Shown here: piece after piece, positions 37,305-46,465 of the stretch | How positions within the stretch are numbered: position 1 is the first letter of the stretch | Layout of the letters: each line of letters begins with the position of its first letter | Made by a program: the position numbers and the translations under genes | Notes under the pieces: generated by a model | Told to the model about the DNA's origin: nothing | The model's database searches: none | Seen by the model: only the letters and a program-made list of their open reading frames with translations | Source of the DNA: Bifidobacterium sp. ESL0790 | GTDB lineage: Bacteria; Actinomycetota; Actinomycetes; Actinomycetales; Bifidobacteriaceae | Direction: 5' to 3' | DNA: 64,000 bases | Assembly (NCBI RefSeq): GCF_029395435.1 | Contig: NZ_CP113915.1 | Location: forward strand, 2,190,805 to 2,254,804

Positions 37305-39334
37305 GCACCAATATGCCAGCGGCACTTGCAAACGGCCGCTATCAGCTTGGCCAGTTAATCGGCAGAGGCGGCATGGCGGAGGTGCATGTCGCGCAAGACA
37401 CGCGTCTCGGCCGTGTGGTCGCCGTCAAGATCATGCGCTCCGACCTCGCCAACGACGAGATCTTCCTGCGCCGCTTCCGCCGCGAGGCCCACTCAGTCGC
37501 GCAGATGAACAACGTCAACATCGTCAACATCTACGATTCCGGCGAGGAGGTCATCACCAACGACGACGGCAGCACCGAGCGCGTGCCCTACCTGGTGATG
37601 GAGTACGTCAAGGGCCAGACCCTGCGCGACATCATCAAGGCCAACGGCCCCCTGAGCCAGCGCGACACCGAACAGGTGATGCTCGGCGTCCTGAACGCGC
37701 TTGACTATTCGCACCGCATGGGCATCATCCACCGCGACATCAAGCCCGGCAACATCATGATCAGCGAGCAGGGCATCGTCAAGGTGATGGACTTCGGCAT
37801 CGCCCGCGCGCTCGACGATTCCGTGGCCACCATGACCCAGTCTCAGGGCGTGGTCGGCACCGCGCAATACCTCTCCCCGGAGCAGGCCCGCGGCGAGACC
37901 GTCGACATGCGCAGCGACCTCTATTCCGCCGGCTGCGTGCTCTATGAGATGCTCACCGGCCGCGCGCCCTTCACCGGCGACTCCGCCGTGGCGATCGCCT
38001 ACCAGCACGTCTCCGAGGTGGCGACCCCGCCGAGCACCATCGTGCCGGGCCTGCCCAAGATGTGGGACCAGATCTGCGGCAAGGCGATGGCCAAGGACCG
38101 CCAGAACCGTTACGCCACGGCGGCCGAGTTCCGCAACGACATCCTCACCTTCATGAACGGCGGCATCCCCGTCGCGGCGGCGTTCAACCCGCTCACCGAC
38201 CTCGCCAACATGAAGGAGCGCAAGGAGGCCGAGCAGACCGCCGCCACAGAGGCCATGAACCCCATCGAAACGACGGCGACGCAGGCCTTCGACCCGCTGA
38301 CCGGCACCTACCAGCAGGCCGAGCAGGGTGCGGGCACGGCGCTCAAGACCCGTACCGAGCGCGCGGCCGAGGAAAAGAAGCGCAAGAAGAAGAAAATCAT
38401 CATCGCCTCGGTGGTCGGCGGCATCGTCGCCATCCTCGCGATCGCGGGCATCGTCTTCGGCATCACGCACATGCGCAAGCCGCAGACCGTCACCGTGCCG
38501 ACCTTCACGTCGTCCACCACGGAGGCTCGCGCGCGCGAGAAGCTCACCGACGTGGGCCTGAAGATGAAGGTGGAGAAAGACACCAATTCCAGCGAACCGA
38601 AGGGCACGTTCACGCGCCAGACGCCGAAGGGCGGCGCGAAGGCCGTCAAGGGCTCGACGGTGATCGTCTGGTTCTCCGCGGGGCCCGAGGCCAAGCAGGT
38701 GCCCAACGTGAAGGGCAAGACGCAGGCCCAGGCCAAAGACATCCTTGAGGACGCAGGGTTCAAGGTATCGCCAAGCACGCAGACCGAGGACAGCCCTGAT
38801 GTGGCCAAGGACCATGTCACGCGCACCGATCCGCCCGCCGGTTCAGCCACCGACAAGGGCACCACGCTGATGCTCTACGTCTCGTCCGGCATGACCAAGG
38901 TGCCCGACGTCACCGGCCAGCCGAAGGACCAGGCCGTCAAGACGCTCAGCGACAGCGGGCTTTCCGTCGTCGTCGAGTCGGAATACGCGGATGCGCCAAG
39001 AGACACGGTCACACGCACGGACCCGGGCGCCGGCTCGTCGGTCGGTCAGCGCTCGTCCGTCACCCTCTACATCTCGCGCGGCAAGGAGCAGGTGCAGGTG
39101 CCCAACATCGACAGCAGCATGACGATTGGCGAGGCCCGCGCGCTTCTGGAGGCCGCCGGCTTCCAGGTCAATGTCGTCGGCTCCAGCACCAGCGATTCCA
39201 CGGTCTCCTCGATGAGCCCCGGGCCTGGCCAGCAGGTCGACAAGGGCAGCACCATCACCCTGACCGGCAAGGCCCCGGCTTCCAGCTCGGAATCCGGCGG
39301 CCACACCCCGAGTCCCGGCACGCAATCCAACTAG
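37301..39334 (+). CDS. pknB: Ser/Thr protein kinase PknB with four PASTA domains
   Basis: This transmembrane kinase senses muropeptides or lipid II and governs wall synthesis and division. The kinase domain (about 13-280) shows GRGGMAEVH, VVAVKIM, HRDIKPGNIM, DFGIARA and SPEQARG. One helix lies at about 365-388 after a Lys-rich stop-transfer segment. Four extracellular PASTA repeats follow (beginning near VTVPTF, QVPNVKG, KVPDVTG, QVPNIDS), then a Ser/Gly-rich tail. The 677 residues and four PASTA repeats match actinobacterial PknB. It is the last gene of the overlapping chain. Confidence 0.96.
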   Translation: MSTNMPAALANGRYQLGQLIGRGGMAEVHVAQDTRLGRVVAVKIMRSDLANDEIFLRRFRREAHSVAQMNNVNIVNIYDSGEEVITNDDGSTERVPYLVMEYVKGQTLRDIIKANGPLSQRDTEQVMLGVLNALDYSHRMGIIHRDIKPGNIMISEQGIVKVMDFGIARALDDSVATMTQSQGVVGTAQYLSPEQARGETVDMRSDLYSAGCVLYEMLTGRAPFTGDSAVAIAYQHVSEVATPPSTIVPGLPKMWDQICGKAMAKDRQNRYATAAEFRNDILTFMNGGIPVAAAFNPLTDLANMKERKEAEQTAATEAMNPIETTATQAFDPLTGTYQQAEQGAGTALKTRTERAAEEKKRKKKKIIIASVVGGIVAILAIAGIVFGITHMRKPQTVTVPTFTSSTTEARAREKLTDVGLKMKVEKDTNSSEPKGTFTRQTPKGGAKAVKGSTVIVWFSAGPEAKQVPNVKGKTQAQAKDILEDAGFKVSPSTQTEDSPDVAKDHVTRTDPPAGSATDKGTTLMLYVSSGMTKVPDVTGQPKDQAVKTLSDSGLSVVVESEYADAPRDTVTRTDPGAGSSVGQRSSVTLYISRGKEQVQVPNIDSSMTIGEARALLEAAGFQVNVVGSSTSDSTVSSMSPGPGQQVDKGSTITLTGKAPASSSESGGHTPSPGTQSN

Positions 39335-39371
39335 CGCAAGCTGGTTGGGTGGTGTTTGGTATCGCATAACG

Positions 39372-39470
39372 CTGCTTAGTCCCTGACGCTAAGCAGCACC
39401 AAACCAGCCAGACACCTCAACAAAGAAAGGCTCCGAGGCAGCGCATCCCGCTCCCCGGAGCCTTTCTCAT
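39372..39470 (+). terminator. Two hairpins ending the pknB operon
   Basis: CTGCTTAG near 39372 pairs with CTAAGCAG near 39390. The main terminator is GAAAGGCTCCG (39425-39435) / CGGAGCCTTTC (39456-39466), followed by TCATATCTTC. Confidence 0.75.
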
Positions 39471-39478
39471 ATCTTCTC

Positions 39479-39589
39479 CATCGCTCGCCACCAGTCAGCG
39501 ATAGGAATTGGTATGCCATGTACATTTCCTATTGCTGACGAGCCGTCATCGATAGAAAATGCGATTCAGTGGACGTTTCCCATCGCTTA
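39479..39589 (+). repeat. Palindromic repeat flanking the DUF4143 ATPase, left side (two copies)
   Basis: A 43-bp unit opening CAGCGATAG and closing CTATYGCTGA-like occurs at 39496-39538 and, more diverged, at 39547-39589. The first copy plus its 17-bp left flank (39479-39538) matches 41073-41132 on the far side of the ATPase gene, in the same orientation. Confidence 0.9.
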
Positions 39590-39687
39590 ACGGTGGAACC
39601 ACCGGACGCGAATCGCGCAAAGTCGGCCTTTCTGGCGCCTATCGCCATCGTCCACCAGCGGCAGAAACTTACGAAACTATCCAGGAA

Positions 39688-39788
39688 AGTTTCAGTTATA
39701 ACCGCAACTTTTAGCAATTTCCCCAATAGTTTCGGTTATAACCGCAACTTTTTCTAAATTCTGGTATAGTTACGGTTATAATCGCAGC
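39688..39788 (+). promoter_or_regulatory. Three direct repeats at exact 40-bp spacing upstream of the ATPase gene
   Basis: The core AGTTWCRGTTATAAYCGCA recurs starting at 39688, 39728 and 39768, each containing the near-palindrome GGTTATAACC. The 40-bp period is close to four helical turns. The last copy ends 12 bp before the ATG and overlaps a likely -10 element (TATAGT at 39765-39770), so the arrangement looks like a multi-site operator. The binding protein is unknown. Confidence 0.7.
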
Positions 39789-39800
39789 TAAGGAACCCAT

Positions 39801-41000
39801 ATGATTAATCGACCAACGTATCTTGAACAAATCAAGCCATATATCGGCAAACACATCATCAAAGTCCTTATCGGCGCGCGCCGAACCGGAAAATCAACAC
39901 TTCTGAAATTGCTCAAGGAACATCTCGCCAGCCAAGGCGCATCCATGGAAAACACCCTCCATTTAAGTTTCGATTCCAACGAGCTTGCGGCTATCCAGAC
40001 CGGCGAAGACCTCGCCAAATACGTGAGCGACAACGTCGATTCCTCAAAACCGATTCGTCTTTTCCTGGACGAGATTCAGGAAGTCGACGGCTGGGAGCGC
40101 GCCTTACGCTCATTTCTCGTCGATTATGACGCCGACATCTACATCACCGGATCCAATGCGCATGTGCTTTCCAGCGATCTCGCGACATTCATCACGGGCC
40201 GATACGTGACCATCGAAGTGTTCCCACTCTCTTTCAAGGAGTTCATGCCGGCGTACCTCAACAGCAATTCCGGCGCCACTTCGCAGCAGGCCTTCCGCGC
40301 GTTCGCCATCCAAGGTGGGTTCCCCTTCCAACAGGAGCTCGATTTCAACCAAGACGCCTCGCTTCACTATCTCGAGGATCTTTTCTCGACGATCCTGCTC
40401 AAGGATGTGGTGCAGCGAAACAGCATCCGTGACGTGGACGCGCTCGAACGCATCGTCAGATATGCGATTGCCGAGGAGGGCCATCTGCTCACCACGAAGA
40501 ACATCTCGGACTACTTCAGAAGCGAGCGTCGCAAAGTCACGGCGGAGACGACCAGCAATTATCTGAACGCCGCCGAGAAGGCGTATATGCTCTACAAGGT
40601 CAGTCGCGAGGACGCCGTCGGCAAGAAGATGCTGGCGTTCAATGAGAAGTATTATGTGGTCGACCAGGGGCTGCGTCAAGCGCTTGGCATGAATAACGTC
40701 GCCAACATCGACCAGGTGTTGGAAGGCATCGTATGCATCGAGTTGCTGAGGCGTGGCTACAAAGTTACCGTGGGCAAAGTCGAAAATGCCGAAGTCGATT
40801 TCATCGCCCGGAAAGGCGACAAAACGGAATACTACCAAGTCACTTATCTGGCGGCGGACGCACACACACGCGACCGCGAGTTCGGCGCCCTCGAGAAGAT
40901 TCATGACAGCTACCCGAAGACCGTGCTGTCGCTGGACGAGTACCCATATAGCCGCAATGGAATCCAAGGCGCGAACCTGATCGACTGGCTGCTGAAGTGA
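39801..41000 (+). CDS. AAA ATPase with DUF4143 (COG1373 family)
   Basis: The 399 residues carry an N-terminal ATPase domain with Walker A GARRTGKST (25-33) and Walker B FLDEIQE (88-94), and a C-terminal DUF4143/PD-(D/E)XK-like region containing YYVVDQGLRQALG and VDFIARKGDKTEYYQVTY, a spacing typical of nuclease-like folds. Biochemical function is not established for the family; it often appears in accessory DNA. The RBS AAGGA precedes the ATG by 8 nt. The GC content is lower than its neighbours, and the gene is bracketed by copies of a 60-bp repeat, so it may be a recent acquisition (inference). Confidence 0.88.
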   Translation: MINRPTYLEQIKPYIGKHIIKVLIGARRTGKSTLLKLLKEHLASQGASMENTLHLSFDSNELAAIQTGEDLAKYVSDNVDSSKPIRLFLDEIQEVDGWERALRSFLVDYDADIYITGSNAHVLSSDLATFITGRYVTIEVFPLSFKEFMPAYLNSNSGATSQQAFRAFAIQGGFPFQQELDFNQDASLHYLEDLFSTILLKDVVQRNSIRDVDALERIVRYAIAEEGHLLTTKNISDYFRSERRKVTAETTSNYLNAAEKAYMLYKVSREDAVGKKMLAFNEKYYVVDQGLRQALGMNNVANIDQVLEGIVCIELLRRGYKVTVGKVENAEVDFIARKGDKTEYYQVTYLAADAHTRDREFGALEKIHDSYPKTVLSLDEYPYSRNGIQGANLIDWLLK

Positions 41001-41072
41001 CTTCCCCACTGCCACCACACCCACGTTTTTTGACATCGATCGCGAGTGGCTGACGGGTAGGGAGCTAATTGC

Positions 41073-41132
41073 TATCACTCACCACCATTCAGCGATAGAA
41101 AATGGTATTTCATGTACGTTTTCTATCGCTGA
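41073..41132 (+). repeat. Palindromic repeat flanking the DUF4143 ATPase, right copy
   Basis: This 60-bp copy is homologous to 39479-39538 in the same orientation. Its palindrome is cleaner: TTCAGCGATAGAAAA pairs with TTTTCTATCGCTGAA around a 16-nt loop. It lies between convergent genes and may terminate trpG transcription. Confidence 0.9.
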
Positions 41133-41161
41133 ACGCGGGGGGTGGAGACAGAGGGCAGAAA

Positions 41162-42088
41162 TCAGGCGGAGGCTGTTGGGGCGCAGACCTTGGGGCTCAA
41201 GCCTTGGGAGCGGGCGACGGCGGACTGGTCGCCGCACATGGCCAGCCAGTTGGCGAAGATGCGGTAGCCAGCCACGCTCATCACCGATTCGGGGTGGAAC
41301 TGCACCGCGACCAGCGGCAGTCGCGCATGGCGCACGGCCTGGATGGTGCCGTCGTCCTTGGAGCGCGCCGTCACCACGAGCTCGGCGGGCAGCGTCCGCG
41401 GGTCGACGGCGAGCGAATGGTAACGTGTGGCGGTCAACGGGTTCGGCACACCTTCGAAGAGTCCGTCTGCGTCGTGCTCCATCTCGCTGGTCTTGCCATG
41501 CATGATGTGCGGGGCATGGCCCACCGTGGCACCATAAACCTCCGCGAGCGCCTGCAGCCCGAGGCACACCCCCATCATCGGCTTGCCAGCTTTGGCGCAC
41601 AGGCGAATCATATCCTCGCTATAGCCCGCGTCGGCCGGTGTGCCCGGCCCGGGAGAGATCAGCACGCCGTCGTAGTCGTCGAGCGACGCGCCATGGCCCT
41701 GGCCAGAGACGATGCCAGACTCGGGGGCTTTCGAGCTTGACCCTTCGCTGTTATCACTATCTTGCTGACTCGCGTTCGACGCACTTTCGCCCTTGCCGCA
41801 GGACGCACCAGACTTGGGGTCTTTCGCGGTTGAGCCGGCGTCGCCATTGTCGCTTTGGCGTCTCACATTCGACGCGCTTTCAGCATCGTGCTGCGTCTCA
41901 CCAGAGGCCCCGTTGAGGATGTCGTGCAAGAGGTCGTCGTCATTGCGCACGACGCGGACCTGGGCGCCCAGCGTCTTGAGATAGCCGACGATCGTGTAGA
42001 CGAATGAGTCGTAGTTGTCGACCACCAGAATGCGCGCGCCCGAGTCGCCACTCCCTTGCTCCGTCACCGAGTCATTCGCCGTTGCCAT
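41162..42088 (-). CDS. trpG: Glutamine amidotransferase TrpG/PabA type with internal insertion
   Basis: This is the glutaminase subunit of anthranilate or aminodeoxychorismate synthase. The 308 residues from ATG 42088 (a TTG one codon upstream is a less likely start) contain VVDNYDSFV, ISPGPGTP, the nucleophile in GVCLGLQ and the catalytic HPE in FHPESVMS. About 77 residues (61-137) of Ser/Asp/Gly/Asn-rich sequence are inserted before ISPGPG. The insertion itself contains a tandem duplication: the blocks starting ESASNVRRQSDN and ESASNASQQDSDN. The synteny pknB-trpG (convergent) matches Mycobacterium Rv0013/Rv0014c. No TrpE-type partner is in the window. Confidence 0.9.
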   Translation of the reverse strand: MATANDSVTEQGSGDSGARILVVDNYDSFVYTIVGYLKTLGAQVRVVRNDDDLLHDILNGASGETQHDAESASNVRRQSDNGDAGSTAKDPKSGASCGKGESASNASQQDSDNSEGSSSKAPESGIVSGQGHGASLDDYDGVLISPGPGTPADAGYSEDMIRLCAKAGKPMMGVCLGLQALAEVYGATVGHAPHIMHGKTSEMEHDADGLFEGVPNPLTATRYHSLAVDPRTLPAELVVTARSKDDGTIQAVRHARLPLVAVQFHPESVMSVAGYRIFANWLAMCGDQSAVARSQGLSPKVCAPTASA

Positions 42089-42537
42089 CAAATCCCACCT
42101 TCATTACGTAATCGAAATCCCCGCCGATCGGGCCAAGGCCATATCGCCCAGGAATCGGCTCTCACACCTTACGTTGTGGCTCATTCTAGCCGCACGGATT
42201 TCGTCGCAACGAAACCATTCCACAAGCCGAACAACGTCGCTCGCGGCCCGCTCGTACTCATGCAAACCAAACCAAATGCTGCTCAGGCGTGCGCCAAACT
42301 CCGCGAGGCGCTTACCACCTTGCCACTTGTGCTGTCACCGACACGTCAACGTATCTCGCAACCTCACGCCTGTTTAGCCGTGGAGACGCATCCGCACCCG
42401 GACACGTTTTCGCCGCAACCTCACGCCCGCGCAGCCGCGAAGCGACACCCATATCCTCCACCGCGCCTGCCACACAATACGAACGTAGCCGGCATCCACT
42501 CAGGGGAACCGGCTACGTTAGCAGCCATCAACCACCG
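42089..42537. other. Intergenic region with hairpin downstream of the class C sortase
   Basis: The one clear structure is an 11-bp stem, AACGTAGCCGG (42482-42492) / CCGGCTACGTT (42509-42519), placed to end sortase transcription on the minus strand, with only a weak U-run. CGCAACCTCACGCC-like words occur twice (about 42356 and 42415). I see no gene. Confidence 0.55.
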
Positions 42538-43671
42538 TCAATAACGTCTTGGCTGATGTCTGGGCTTGGGCCCTGTGTGCCCAGGTGGAGTAGGAGGTCT
42601 CTTATGGTTGAGCGGCAAGAGGCCAATCGGCGGCAGACCACGCTTGTCGGTCTTGCGCGGGAAGAGTCGGCTCGGCGAGACCGGTGTGCCGTCGTAGTGC
42701 CACGGTTGCGGCACGAGCACGCGGTAGTTGCGCGAAAGCACGCCTATCAGGCCGATGACCAGTATCACCGCCATGGTGAGGGTGCCCATGAGCACCGCGT
42801 CCTTCTCGTTGTCCATATAGGGCACCTGCTGCGGGATCTTGCCGCGCTCTCCCGTGATGACGAGTCGCTGCGTGTTGACGCCGTACGGTGTGCAGGTCAT
42901 CAGCGTCACGAGGTCCTTGCCGGGCACCACCTTGTAGAGGTGCGTGTCCGCAGGGTCGATGACATGGATGGCCTTCACCTTGTAGCCCATCGTGCGGCCA
43001 AGGGTCTGGATGTAGAAAAAGTCGCCGACCTTGAGCTGATCGAGCCTGGTGAACAGCATGGCGTTGGGCAGGCCACGATGGCCGGTGATGACGGCATTGG
43101 TCGACTTGCCGCCGACCGGCAGGCTGGTGCCGTAGAGATGGCCTGCGCCCACGGCGAGCGTGTCTTTTGAGGTCCCGTGGTAGATGGGCAGGCGAATCGA
43201 CACCTTGGGGACGCGGATGGTGCCAAGCACACCGTCGGTGTTGCCCAGCAACGATTGGTATTCGGCGTCTTTGCGCGAACCGGCGTCAGAGCCACCACCG
43301 GGGGAATACGGATCGGCCACCTCGCCCAGCGAGTATTGGCCCGACTCGGCGATCTTCTTGTTATAGGCCTGGGCCGCGTGGTACTTCTGCACGGTCTGGC
43401 CCCTCGGCCATTTGGCCATCTCCTCGGCCGCGGCGATGGAGGCCTGCGCCTCGTGCTGCGCGTTGATGGCCCAGCTGATGGGCGCGGAGAGAATCAGCAC
43501 CACGGTGAGCACCACGAAGAAGTCGTGGACCGCCTCGATGAGGACGCGGATGACGTATTGCTTTCGGGTTACGGTCGACCGGGCCGCCTCGCTGAACGGC
43601 AGGCTCTTCAGAAACCCCGTGCCATCATCCGCGATGGCCTTGGGGGGCTTGCTTGGCTTTCCGTGCTTCAT
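42538..43671 (-). CDS. srtC: Class C (pilus-polymerising) sortase
   Basis: This membrane transpeptidase polymerises pilin subunits through their LPxTG signals. The 377 residues have an N-terminal helix (about 44-66), a lid motif DPY at 120-122, His198 in ITGHRG, the catalytic Cys260 in TLMTCTPYG and Arg269, then a C-terminal helix (about 290-310) and a Pro-rich cytoplasmic tail. The DPY lid and C-terminal helix are class C hallmarks. It follows the pilin gene on the same strand 164 bp downstream, with a hairpin between, so the two form a minimal pilus locus. Confidence 0.93.
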   Translation of the reverse strand: MKHGKPSKPPKAIADDGTGFLKSLPFSEAARSTVTRKQYVIRVLIEAVHDFFVVLTVVLILSAPISWAINAQHEAQASIAAAEEMAKWPRGQTVQKYHAAQAYNKKIAESGQYSLGEVADPYSPGGGSDAGSRKDAEYQSLLGNTDGVLGTIRVPKVSIRLPIYHGTSKDTLAVGAGHLYGTSLPVGGKSTNAVITGHRGLPNAMLFTRLDQLKVGDFFYIQTLGRTMGYKVKAIHVIDPADTHLYKVVPGKDLVTLMTCTPYGVNTQRLVITGERGKIPQQVPYMDNEKDAVLMGTLTMAVILVIGLIGVLSRNYRVLVPQPWHYDGTPVSPSRLFPRKTDKRGLPPIGLLPLNHKRPPTPPGHTGPKPRHQPRRY

Positions 43672-43735
43672 TCGTCCAACCTATCATCAAGCGGTACTTT
43701 CCCGCCTGAACGATGAAAGTGATATTGCATGCGAA

Positions 43736-43773
43736 GGCGGTCAAACTCAGAATGTTTTCCGAATTTGACCGCC
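43736..43773 (-). terminator. Intercistronic hairpin between the pilin and sortase genes
   Basis: The 10-bp stem GGCGGTCAAA (43736-43745) / TTTGACCGCC (43764-43773) lacks a strong U-tract, so it may be a partial terminator or RNA-stability element that keeps sortase expression below pilin expression (inference). Confidence 0.55.
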
Positions 43774-43835
43774 ATTCACATCGATGTTTCTTTGCCTCAA
43801 CTTGTCATTGCGACTTGCCGAAGCATTGGGTCACA

Positions 43836-45605
43836 TCAGGCCTCGTGGCTCACCGCATTGCGACGACGCAGCACCGCGGTGCCGGCGGCGAGGCTACCGG
43901 AGACCACAATCAGCGCCAGCAGCAGGATGATGCCCGCGCCACCAGTGAGAGGCAGAGCCGTGACCGAGTCAACGTGCTCAACCTTAAGGTTGAAGTTGGT
44001 GCTCTTGGTGTCTGAACCATCAGTCTTGCTGGCCTCAACATCGCCGGAGGTGGAGTACGAACCAGTATCAACCTGCACAAGCTTCCAAATATCTTGTGTC
44101 AGCGTGAACTTTGCCTTCTCGCCACCACTAGTTGTGCTCGGATCAGCAATCGTCACACTGAAGCTCGGCTTGAACTGCTGCAGAATACCAGCAGGATCGG
44201 AAGGAGCATCAGTCTCAGTGAACTTATACGTTCCCTGAGGAAGGTTCTGAACCCTGAGCACGCCAGTCGCATCCTCTACGACAGTCGCAGCGGTCCTTGG
44301 CAGTGCGCTGGGATTGTAGGTGTAGGTATTGGTGCCGCTGTCATAGTCGAACTTCACGTCAGCACTTCCATCATTGACCGTGAACTTGGCGTGCTTGGCA
44401 GGAGTGCCGAGGTCAGCCGCGTTCTTCTTGTACTTGCTACGCAGTGTGATGGAGTAGGTTGTGATTGTTGTCGTGCCATCCGTACCAGGCTCAGTCTCGC
44501 TGGTGCAGCCGTCTGCGGACGGATTAGACGCGCAATCGCCATCGCTCTTGGATGAGTGCTCAAGCCAAGCCTTGTTCGCCATACTCTTGCCAGCATCCGC
44601 AATCGTCATCGTGTATTCGACAAGAATAGTGTCACCAGGAGTAAACTCCTCGATATTGTTAAAGGTAATGGTGAATTGATCACCCGCGTTAGCTCCGCCA
44701 CCAACAGTGTACTTAGTATTCGCAATCGTACTGCCGGCAATCTTGACGTCAGTCACCGAAGCGAACTTCAGACCAGCATCGGGATCATCATGAATCACGA
44801 ACTTATAGCTGCTGTAGCCGGTCCAAAGAGGAACAGTCGAGTCAATATGGAACTTCGCCGTCTTGCCAGTAGTAGCGGGGCTTCCATCGGAGGTACCGTC
44901 ATACTTCTTCGTAAGGGTCAGGTCATCATTCACCTTGGCCTCGGCAGTTCCCCATGTGGCATCGCCATTGAGCTTGGTGTAGCTGCCAATGGTTGAACTG
45001 ATGAGAATTGGAATGGTCTGCGAATTATCATTCTCATGGCCCGCCGCACTAGGATCAGTTTTATCCACAACAACGTAGACGCCTGGGTTCAGAGTAGTAA
45101 ATTGAACTTTGCCGTCGTTGTCAGCGGTTGCAGTGGTTCCACTAGCGAGAGTGCTGCCCATCAAGTCCTTCAACTTGGTCACAAATGTTCGCACCTTGCC
45201 GCTGTCACCCGTATTGTATGGAGAACTCTCATCCTTGCTTTGCCAGTTCTTGACAACCCAACCAATGGTATTGTCCGTAGGCGCACTGGAATCAGCGGTA
45301 TGAGCAGCCGTGTACACATCATCATCAGGTGTGCTAGTCCCCATATTTTCTACGGAAAGGCCGACCACATTGTCGCTGCCGCCATCATCGGCAGCATACG
45401 TATACTTGCCGATTTGGTAAGCAGAGTAAACGTGCGTCTTAGCGGCATTGGTGATGGTGATCTTACCTGTGGCATTGCCGCCGGCGAGCTCGATGTCCCT
45501 TTCGTCAGCGCTCGCAGTGCCCGCTCCTGCTACGCCGAGCGCTAGTAACGTTGCGGCGGAGAGGAGCATGGCCGCAGCGTTGCGCAGTCCTTTTCCTATC
45601 TTCAT
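43836..45605 (-). CDS. LPLTG-anchored pilus backbone (major pilin)
   Basis: The 589 residues begin with a signal peptide (MKIGKGLRN, hydrophobic core, cleavage near ASA-DE at about residue 32). Several Ig-like CnaB-type domains follow, with an E-box-like YKFTETDAP near the C-terminal domain and candidate isopeptide lysines such as in LTLTKKYD. The sorting signal is LPLTG at 551-555, then a hydrophobic helix and RRR tail. I start at 45605 because GGGA precedes this ATG and the signal peptide begins here; the frame stays open 35 codons upstream, but that stretch is AT-rich and lacks a signal-like character. No minor or tip pilin gene is adjacent. Codon and base use is more AT-rich than in neighbouring genes. 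Confidence 0.92.
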   Translation of the reverse strand: MKIGKGLRNAAAMLLSAATLLALGVAGAGTASADERDIELAGGNATGKITITNAAKTHVYSAYQIGKYTYAADDGGSDNVVGLSVENMGTSTPDDDVYTAAHTADSSAPTDNTIGWVVKNWQSKDESSPYNTGDSGKVRTFVTKLKDLMGSTLASGTTATADNDGKVQFTTLNPGVYVVVDKTDPSAAGHENDNSQTIPILISSTIGSYTKLNGDATWGTAEAKVNDDLTLTKKYDGTSDGSPATTGKTAKFHIDSTVPLWTGYSSYKFVIHDDPDAGLKFASVTDVKIAGSTIANTKYTVGGGANAGDQFTITFNNIEEFTPGDTILVEYTMTIADAGKSMANKAWLEHSSKSDGDCASNPSADGCTSETEPGTDGTTTITTYSITLRSKYKKNAADLGTPAKHAKFTVNDGSADVKFDYDSGTNTYTYNPSALPRTAATVVEDATGVLRVQNLPQGTYKFTETDAPSDPAGILQQFKPSFSVTIADPSTTSGGEKAKFTLTQDIWKLVQVDTGSYSTSGDVEASKTDGSDTKSTNFNLKVEHVDSVTALPLTGGAGIILLLALIVVSGSLAAGTAVLRRRNAVSHEA

Positions 45606-46465
45606 TTGTTTCCCTTTTCTACTGGTGGTTAACCAAGCGTTTTTTACAACGTACTTGTCAATAATAGCAATAATGTCGTACTTTTTGTGATAAATCGCCG
45701 AGATAACCATTGCGACGTATAAAACTTTTACAAAAGATTTCGCGCATTTTACGTGTGTTGACGCAAAACCAGCGTCCTTGCCCCTTAACCCGCGATTTTA
45801 TTCATCAACTTTATATATATTGTCGGTTTTGAGGCCTTTAAATAGGCTCTTCGAGACTAAATATTGAGTGTAAAGCCGCCGATAAATATTCCTTGATTCC
45901 CGCGCTGCAACGTTTTGAGTCAAAGCCTTGCAAATTGACTTATATCGTTCCCAGCGATTATCGCTTCGTCAAACACGCCGCAGCAAGACTCCTCGAAACG
46001 CCTTGTATTACACAATTTTTTCGCTTTTAGCCAAATTTGGGCTCTTTTTTCTATCAAACTAGGTAATAATCATACCTTTTCGCCTGTTTAACGGGTCAAA
46101 AGTTGAATGGCTGAACAATATCATCTTAGTGCGCTCCAGCCGCGCTTACCTCGACGACGTACGGCCTCCATATATACCTACGACACTTTGTTGAAGAGTG
46201 AAGTTTACGTGCGAAGATCTCGACCAGTGGTTCCACTCACAAAGACTAATTGCGCGCGAAGGTTCCACGACGCACTTCCCCTGACGGTGAGCGGTTCATG
46301 GCGACAAAGTCTCTATCTATATCTGCCAGCAAGTCGCAAAGAAGCTACTTGAACTCATGACGTTGTCGATGATCTAGTCAGCGCAGTCTCTGTTTGTCTG
46401 CATTTCGTCATTGCTCGCGGAGTCACACGATATCCCCCGCGGAAACGGAAATTACACGCATGTAG
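45606..46465. other. AT-rich gene-free region next to the DnaA-box cluster
   Basis: This region contains the pilin promoter region (a TTGACA is present on the minus strand near 45659) and long A/T runs around 45780-45850 and 46010-46080. The AT-rich stretches could unwind if the adjacent cluster works as an origin. No credible open frame is present. Confidence 0.5.

Noticed and set aside
45606..45710. 35-codon upstream extension of the pilin
   Set aside because: It is AT-rich with no RBS, and it would bury the signal peptide internally.
46107..46352. A short 81-codon frame near the DnaA-box cluster
   Set aside because: There is no ribosome-binding site, the composition is random, and it lies in AT-rich gene-free DNA.
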